Source: Acanthosepion pharaonis | Taxonomy: Eukaryota > Mollusca > Cephalopoda > Sepiida > Sepiidae | Assembly (NCBI GenBank): GCA_903632075.3 | Contig: CAHIKZ030000580.1 | Coordinates: forward strand, 1,166,001 to 1,230,000 | Reading direction: 5' to 3' | DNA: 64,000 nt | In this document: piece after piece, positions 58,329 to 64,000 of the stretch | Layout: the number at the start of each line of letters is the position of its first letter | Position numbering within the stretch: the first letter of the stretch is position 1 | Made by a program: the position numbers and the translations under genes | The notes under the pieces: generated by a model | Told to the model about the DNA's origin: nothing | The model's input: the letters and a program-made list of their open reading frames with translations, nothing else | The model's database searches: none

Positions 58329-59031
58329 CGAAGTGGTATCAAAAAGTTTCCGGGCTAGTTCTATAATGTGCCAACAAATGGCAACACGCAGTTGTGAGCG
58401 CAGTAAGAGCTTAGCAGTGACCTTAATACGTCAATGTAAAGTAAATTTTGTGTTCTGGTGATCGCCTGTATGCTGTAGCCTGTGATTTTGTCATGCAAGA
58501 GCATGCTCACCATTTTTTTATTCGGTATTAGCGGTATTGTGCATCGAGAATTCGTCCACCAGGTCCAGAGTTTCATCGAGAAGTCTGCTGCAACATTTTG
58601 AGGCGTTTCAGCGAAGACGTTCGGCGAAAGCGATCGGATGTGTAGAACACCAAGAATTGTATTCTTCATAATGACAATGCGCCCTGCCACCAAGCTATCC
58701 TAACTCACGAGTTTCTAGCCAAAATCAACATTATACAGCTTTCGCAACCGTGTCATTCGACAGATTTAGCACCTACGAACTTCCATCTCTTCTCAAAGCT
58801 GAAAATGTAGCTCAAAGGTAGCCGTTTTAACACCGTTGCCGAAATTCAAGGCAAATCGTAGGTCCTTGTCTCACTTACTGAAAACGACCTCCAGTCGGAT
58901 TCCAAATGTGGCGGGAACCCTGGGACCGGTTGTATTACTGCGCAAGTTGATTATTTCGGAGGAGATTAAAACTGGGGTAAATACATTATTTTTTAAACAT
59001 AACTAGTCCGGGAACTTTTGATGCCAGGTCA
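58329..59031 (+). mobile_element. Mariner element with both ends, N-terminal deletion, catalytic D to N
   Basis: The left end GGTATCAAAAAGTTTCCGGG and the right end (minus strand GGCATCAAAAGTTCCCGGAC) are terminal inverted repeats of about 28 bp. Inside, GIVHREFV, then in shifted frames a CRNILRRFSEDVRRK-like stretch, CILHNDNAPCHQA (middle catalytic Asp) and STDLAPTNFHLFSKLK, form the C-terminal half of a mariner transposase. The last catalytic Asp of the D34D triad is replaced by Asn (TNF for the usual [SC]D[FY]). The N-terminal half is deleted. TA dinucleotides flank both ends within TA arrays, consistent with the TA target. Confidence 0.85.
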
Positions 59032-59050
59032 TATATATATATATATATAC
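59032..59050. repeat. Short (TA)n between mariner and SINE
   Basis: About 9 TA units. Confidence 0.9.
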
Positions 59051-59345
59051 AGTATTTACATTAGTCGGACTATTCTCCTCATCTTTGTCGCCATATTTGT
59101 CACAACGTTTCGGCCGTTGTACGCTCCGGCCTTCTTCAGGTGGTTGGAATTTCGAACTGAACCCTTTATTTCGATCACTGGGGTAGACTGTTCTAATTCC
59201 ACGTGCCATGTTTGATGGATGTCAGTTATCAGTTATCTCCTGCTAATTTTCCTCTGAAAGTTCTCCACTGCCTTAACCAGGAATTGAACTCACCTTCTTT
59301 TGTGTCTGATCTAACCAACGCCTTTATCCACTGTGCCATGTCTAT
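59045..59345 (-). mobile_element. tRNA-derived SINE, copy 2
   Basis: On the minus strand the head GGCACAGTGGATAAAGGCGT carries an A box. GAGTTCAATTCCTGG lies about 45 bp on as a B box, and a body shared with 38860-39185 follows. A GAAGAAGGCC...GGCCGAAACG hairpin and a (TA)n tail come last. It is non-coding; the 68-codon frame across it is incidental. The 5' end directly abuts the largest TA array. Confidence 0.68.
59095..59142 (-). other. Hammerhead-like motif within the SINE body
   Basis: CTGAAGA (fits CUGANGA exactly) at 59133-59139, an extra A, a GGCCG...CGGCC stem with a 10-nt loop, then GAAAC at 59107-59111. Stem III and the cleavage triplet are not clear in this copy. Confidence 0.35.
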
Positions 59346-59348
59346 CTA

Positions 59349-59530
<182 letters not shown>

Positions 59531-59665
59531 TTTATATATATATTTTATTTTGTTTGAATGTTTATTTATCTGTTTGTATATATTTATATTTTTGTATGTA
59601 TGCTATGGCATGCATGTTGATATAGATAGATATAAATAAATTTGTACTGTACATCTTGGTATATC

Positions 59666-59667
<2 letters not shown>

Positions 59668-59754
<87 letters not shown>

Positions 59755-59762
59755 GTGTGTGT
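59668..59762. repeat. (TA)n(TG)n microsatellite
   Basis: About 26 TA units followed by about 20 TG units. Confidence 0.97.
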
Positions 59763-60028
59763 TGTGTATGGATATGTCATGATTTTTTGTGCATTTGTAT
59801 TATGTTTAAAATTACTTATCAGATGCGTATATTTAAATTATAAAAATATTTTGTAGTTGTCGGTATGTTTTTTGTATATGTGTATATGTCATTATAGTAA
59901 GGTATATATATACATATAAGTTTAAGTTATGCGACAATCAGTTTTCAATCAGCAGCTGCAGCACCTGACAATTGCGTTGTGCATGAAAACTTACTGTGCT
60001 AGCGGCAAAAAATGTATAGTCATTATTA

Positions 60029-60030
<2 letters not shown>

Positions 60031-60080
<50 letters not shown>
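60031..60080. repeat. (TA)n microsatellite
   Basis: About 25 TA units. Confidence 0.96.
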
Positions 60081-60084
<4 letters not shown>

Positions 60085-60244
60085 TGATTTGTTTTTACAC
60101 CCTATTAAACATTTCTGGTTATTTTAAATTAGGTTATTATTTAAATAATGATTTACTGACACATGTCCTTCTAATTAACCGATAGCTAGGGGAGAAGAGG
60201 TGGATTCCTACCTTTTTCAAGAATATTTACACGTAAGTAAATAT

Positions 60245-60330
60245 AAAGAACCCGACTGGGATTGGAACTCGGCTCTCCGATATCTAATTTCGATCCATTA
60301 CACCAGCAGCACATCCAAGCTTACAGCACC
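60245..60330 (-). mobile_element. tRNA-like SINE head
   Basis: On the minus strand GCTGCTGGTGTAATGGATCG (A box) and GAGTTCCAATCCCAGTCGGG (B box) are about 35 bp apart, near tRNA spacing. No intact cloverleaf closing stem is visible, so a functional tRNA gene is unlikely. Confidence 0.45.
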
Positions 60331-60660
60331 TGCTATTCCTAAGTAGTCGCGTATCTAGATACTGTCTGGGTTCAACGTTGCTTAAGTTTAGAGTTTCAAC
60401 ATGATATGGCCGTAAGTCCACAAAATAAGGAACAAATAAGAAATGTTCTTTTTTTTTTAATCATTATGTCGGATTTAATCCATATTCAATTCATTGAATT
60501 GATTTCCTCCGTTCATTGCTTGTCTAACATAAATAGAAAGGAAAGATATGATGAAATGAGTTTTACTGAGAGATTACTCTTGTCTTTTTTTAATGTGATA
60601 TAAAGGAGAAACTGCTTCATTTAATTATGCCTAAATACACACACTCTGTTTCTCTCTCTC

Positions 60661-60662
<2 letters not shown>

Positions 60663-60727
<65 letters not shown>
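60663..60727. repeat. (CT)n(TA)n microsatellite
   Basis: A short CT run and about 31 TA units. Confidence 0.96.
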
Positions 60728-60731
<4 letters not shown>

Positions 60732-60799
60732 ATGTATGAAAGAAAAATACAGAAAAAACAAAATTCTGAATATGCATTATTAATGTTAAAATTTAAATA

Positions 60800-60850
60800 A
60801 AGTCGACGTCGGACGTTTCGGTCTATTTAAGACCATCTTCATGGACATTT
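60800..60850 (-). other. Hammerhead-like motif
   Basis: On the minus strand CATGAAGAT, a 5-bp stem GGTCT TAAAT AGACC, GAAA, then CGTCCGACG TC, where ACGT/ACGT can form stem III followed by the cleavable C. GTC before and GAC after could form the first pairs of stem I. The core box is one change from, or has one insertion relative to, CUGANGA. It lies between a (TA)n array and unassigned DNA. Confidence 0.4.
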
Positions 60851-60889
60851 TCATTTAAACATAATTAACATTATAACTTATAACAATTT

Positions 60890-61795
60890 AACACAAAAAG
60901 ACGATGGACATAAGAGCCCAACTAATTCAAACAGATAACTGAAATTTTATACAGATCAGCGTTCTGTTTAAATATGATCACGTAGTCGTCTCGTGGGCGA
61001 TGTTGTTAAGACGTATTCGAAGATGATTTCCAAAAATTAAAATATCAAAAAGTCGATTGAAAAATTTTTATAAAAAGTTAAAGAAATCTCTTCCGTTGAT
61101 GTTGGAATACGTAGTGAAACAATTGGTTCTTATATCTTCAACAAGCTTGAATTTTCTTTATAACGTGGAAGATTTCAAGCTTGGACGAGAATAATAGATC
61201 AAGTAAGGAATGGAATTTTTATCGAACTGTTTTTTAGAACTGTTGCATCGTTTTTGAAATCATTTTTGGATTTGCATTGTAACGGGAAGGACTTTCAAGC
61301 TTGTTGAAGATATTTTTTCCTTCGTGCAAATAGGCGTCTTGAGGAAAAGACAAATACAAACCTGTGTTTAAAGAAAGTGCGCTGGAAGTTTTAAGTTTGG
61401 AGAAGTGGTATTAAATAAAGTGTTTGTTTTTTTCTATTGTTGGATTTGAAATTAACCCACTCCGTGACTAATATTTATATAATAAAATAAGTAAAATAAA
61501 ATAAAATGTGCGTTTGTAAAATATTAAAATAGATTTTCTATGATCATAAAAATCATTGTTGTGTAGACTTCTTATGAGCGGTTGAAAAATTGTTCAGTCC
61601 TTTTAAATTAGATGCAATATCGTTCAGTACTTATCGAAGCATTCGAAAGTTATTATATTTAATTTAATATAATGATAATAATAATATACATATATTAATA
61701 CTAAACATTACACACATACACATATATGTGTGTATTTGTGTATGACAATACATCGGTCTACTATTGCAAGGAGTTCCCCTTCATCTGCATTGTGA
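60890..61795. other. Unassigned DNA with inverted and direct short repeats
   Basis: ATATCTTCAACAAGCTTGAA (61132-61151) is perfectly inverted at 61294-61313. TTATAACGTGGAAGATTTCAAG-like sequence is directly repeated at 61158 and 61276. No gene was recognised. Confidence 0.6.
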
Positions 61796-61872
61796 TAAAT
61801 TTGGCGCGTGTCTGAAGGACTGAACCGTCGCGGTTGCAAACTCTAACCAGTCAGCTACAGCTTTCAAACTAC
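61795..61872 (-). mobile_element. tRNA-like SINE head
   Basis: On the minus strand TGTAGCTGACTGGTTAGAGT (A box) precedes GACGGTTCAGTCCTTCAG (B box-like) by about 30 bp. No cloverleaf and no tail were defined. Confidence 0.4.
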
Positions 61873-61874
61873 GA

Positions 61875-62495
61875 AACTGAAAGGAGACGAAAATAGGTAA
61901 GAATCCAGAGGCAAAAAACGATAAAATTAGCGAAAGTGGAAATAAGTGTGGAGATGAAACGATGCCGGATCAAATTGGGAGGAAGAAAAATGTTTGATGG
62001 AAATTATCCAATAAACTTGCGGAAAATCGAAGAAAAATGGGAAGCAAAACAAAGAAAACGTGTAAAGGGAAATAAAAAGAGAAAGAAATATAGAAAAAGG
62101 AAAATGAGGAAATTATTTTAATAGAGAAGAATCTGAAAACAGAGTCAACAAAAAGGAAAGAAGAAGAAACCAAAAGAAGAAAAAATAGTCAGAAGATCGT
62201 GATCACAAAAATAAAAGAAAACACGAAAAGCAGAAAAAGAAAAAAAAAAACAAGAAAAGAAAAATACGAAACAAAGAAATTAATTTGAAAGAGAAAAAAT
62301 AGGAATAAGTAAAAGAACGAAACAACAATGAAGGCGATGAAAAATACACGATTAAGACAAATGAGGAAGTGCTAAAAATCGAGAATAAAAAATTGAAGAG
62401 TGAAAAGTGGAAGGCAAAAATAAGTAAAACGGATGGAATACAGACAAAAAAAATACAGAATAAATTAAAAAAGGGCGTGAAAAAGAAAATGTGAA
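61875..62495. other. Purine-rich block
   Basis: About 600 bp overwhelmingly A/G on the plus strand. Frames through it are Lys/Arg/Glu or, on the other strand, Phe/Ser/Leu low complexity. Confidence 0.75.
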
Positions 62496-62499
62496 TGAA

Positions 62500-63700
62500 A
62501 TAATAAATCCGCATTTAATTACTCTTTCATTTTTTCAACCTAACGGTCACAAGCATCTCTTGATATATTCCTTAGCCTGAAGTCAAATTATGGATATGGA
62601 ATAAATAGGAAGATTATACTGCATCAATTATTAATGGATGTAGTGCTTGCCTACTTATTAGATTCAAAATCCTGGCTCTTGAGCTTGAACAACGACACTG
62701 CCATATGTGGCATGTACACAACTATCTATTCCTACAAGTTGTCTCTAATCATAAGTATTTTTTAAATTCTAATTTCACCCTTTATATTTCTGTTTTCTCG
62801 GCGTAATTTTTATTGAAGAACACGCGTTTCATTATACGATAAGACACGAAATTTCTTGTTCTGCCGCATTCACTGTTTCGTACACTTTCTCCCCGCTTCG
62901 CCTTCATCCCAACAAAAAAGTTTATTTTGACTATTTTTTTTTTTATTATAGTTATACTGCAGTTATTTTCTTTTGAGGATTGAATTCTCACATTTTTGTG
63001 ACTTACCGAAAACCGCGTTAATAATTCAAAAATAAAAATCAATTGTGATTTTCCTCTGGGAATCAATTTCAGCAATGTAGTGTGTGATGATTTATACGAG
63101 GTAAACTGAAGAGGGTCCAGTTATAAAACATTATTTTTTGCGAACAGATTAGGACGTATTTATATGATTAGCCCTCTGTGTGCATTTATCTTGATTATCA
63201 TTTAGTATTTCAGTTTACCACATTCTTTTTGTATAGAAGTGTGCTTCATGTACACTTCTATACAACGAGGCTGTTGTCGTGCGCATGCGTTTTTCTTAGG
63301 TTCACTTTGAGTGTTGTATGCGTTCATATACAAAACGAGTGGGTTTTGTATTGTTACGAGGCGTTTGATCTCAAAAGCCTCTTTGCATATAATTTTCTCC
63401 AAAGACGTATTCATCACTGAATGTCGGGAAACTACCGTAAGATTATTAAAAGTATCAACAATCTGTCAATTTGTTAAAAGTTGGCACAGACCTGCAAAAA
63501 AGTGTTTTCCAACGATGGGGACACTCCATAGAAATATGATTTTTCCCCATAATTCAAATAAATCTTCACTGTTCTTATGCCACTTGAGGCACATTTCATA
63601 TATTTCAATTAAAGGAACGCTGATATAAATCTGAAAAAAGTTTAAATTAAAGTGATAGAATCGAGAATCATAAAACTAAAACAAGAAGATAAAATTACAG
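62500..63700. other. Unassigned DNA
   Basis: A perfect 14-bp inverted repeat lies at 63229-63265. No gene was recognised. Confidence 0.5.
63229..63265. repeat. Perfect 14-bp inverted repeat
   Basis: TTGTATAGAAGTGT and ACACTTCTATACAA flank a 9-nt loop. Confidence 0.9.
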
Positions 63701-63701
63701 T

Positions 63702-63790
63702 ATAGAGAAGAAGAAGAAGAAGAAGAAGAAGAAGAAGAAGAAGAAGAAGAAGAAGAAGAAGATGATGATGATGAAGAAGAAGAAGAAATG
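63702..63790. repeat. (GAA)n(GAT)n trinucleotide array
   Basis: About 20 GAA units, four GAT units and more GAA units on the plus strand. Confidence 0.97.
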
Positions 63791-64000
63791 CAACGCTAAA
63801 CTGGTGTGGAAAAAATTAAGCACTAAAAATTTGGCAGGAAAACAAAGGCAAATGTGGGAAAGAACAAAAATATCTAAACATTATAAAGAAAAAAGTTCCT
63901 CTTTTTTCTTCCCGGGCGCCATAAATACGGAAGCAAAATTTCCGTTTAACTAAACTGTCCATTCTTCCAATTTATCGATTCCACTTTTAGTTGTTTTTGT

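Noticed and set aside
60245..60330. Functional tRNA gene
   Set aside because: A and B boxes are present but no acceptor-stem pairing or anticodon arm could be formed by eye; a SINE head is more likely.

Overview
The window looks like gene-poor, repeat-dense, AT-rich metazoan nuclear DNA. No complete protein-coding host gene could be supported. A mollusc, most likely a coleoid cephalopod such as an octopus, is the best guess. This is an inference from the mix of very long (TA)n arrays, Penelope-like elements, mariner relics and LINE fragments of kinds I associate with those genomes; no single diagnostic host gene was seen. Most open frames are artefacts of simple repeats: (TA)n gives Ile-Tyr runs, (CA)n gives Thr-His runs and (CTT)n gives Phe/Leu/Ser runs.

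Layout. 0-4.5 kb: unassigned sequence with polypyrimidine and polypurine blocks, a decayed Penelope-like endonuclease and a hammerhead-like motif. 4.6-10 kb: two almost identical 1.34-kb direct copies of a dead LINE segment around another LINE 3' end. 10-19 kb: a GC-richer island, LINE 3' ends, a deleted mariner, many microsatellites, and a foldback element beside a LINE tail with a C2H2 finger. 19-28 kb: a lone mariner-type inverted-repeat end, a decayed Tc1 element, a long pyrimidine-rich block and a LINE interrupted by (CT)n. 28-34.4 kb: foldback copies, a Penelope-like remnant, two tandem LINE 3' ends and an internally deleted mariner with both terminal inverted repeats.

34.77-37.68 kb is a 32-copy tandem array with a 91-bp unit and traces of higher-order duplication. 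38.6-41.2 kb holds a large hairpin, a SINE and a Penelope-like element whose flanks carry arms in inverted orientation plus ribozyme-like hairpins. 41.9-44.2 kb is strongly purine-rich. 44.5-47.6 kb is unassigned. 48-54.5 kb has further foldback copies and two LINE fragments, one with an intact YADD motif. 57.7-59.5 kb packs a Penelope-like remnant, a deleted mariner, a SINE and a 172-bp (TA)n array into under 2 kb. The rest is unassigned AT-rich DNA with tRNA-like SINE heads and a purine-rich block.

The window is a palimpsest of retroelement and DNA-transposon death rather than a set of cooperating genes. The observations most worth following are the hammerhead-like motifs tied to Penelope-like and SINE sequence, the foldback family that repeatedly borders (TA)n, the 91-bp satellite, and the homopolymer-indel-only divergence of the 1.34-kb duplication.
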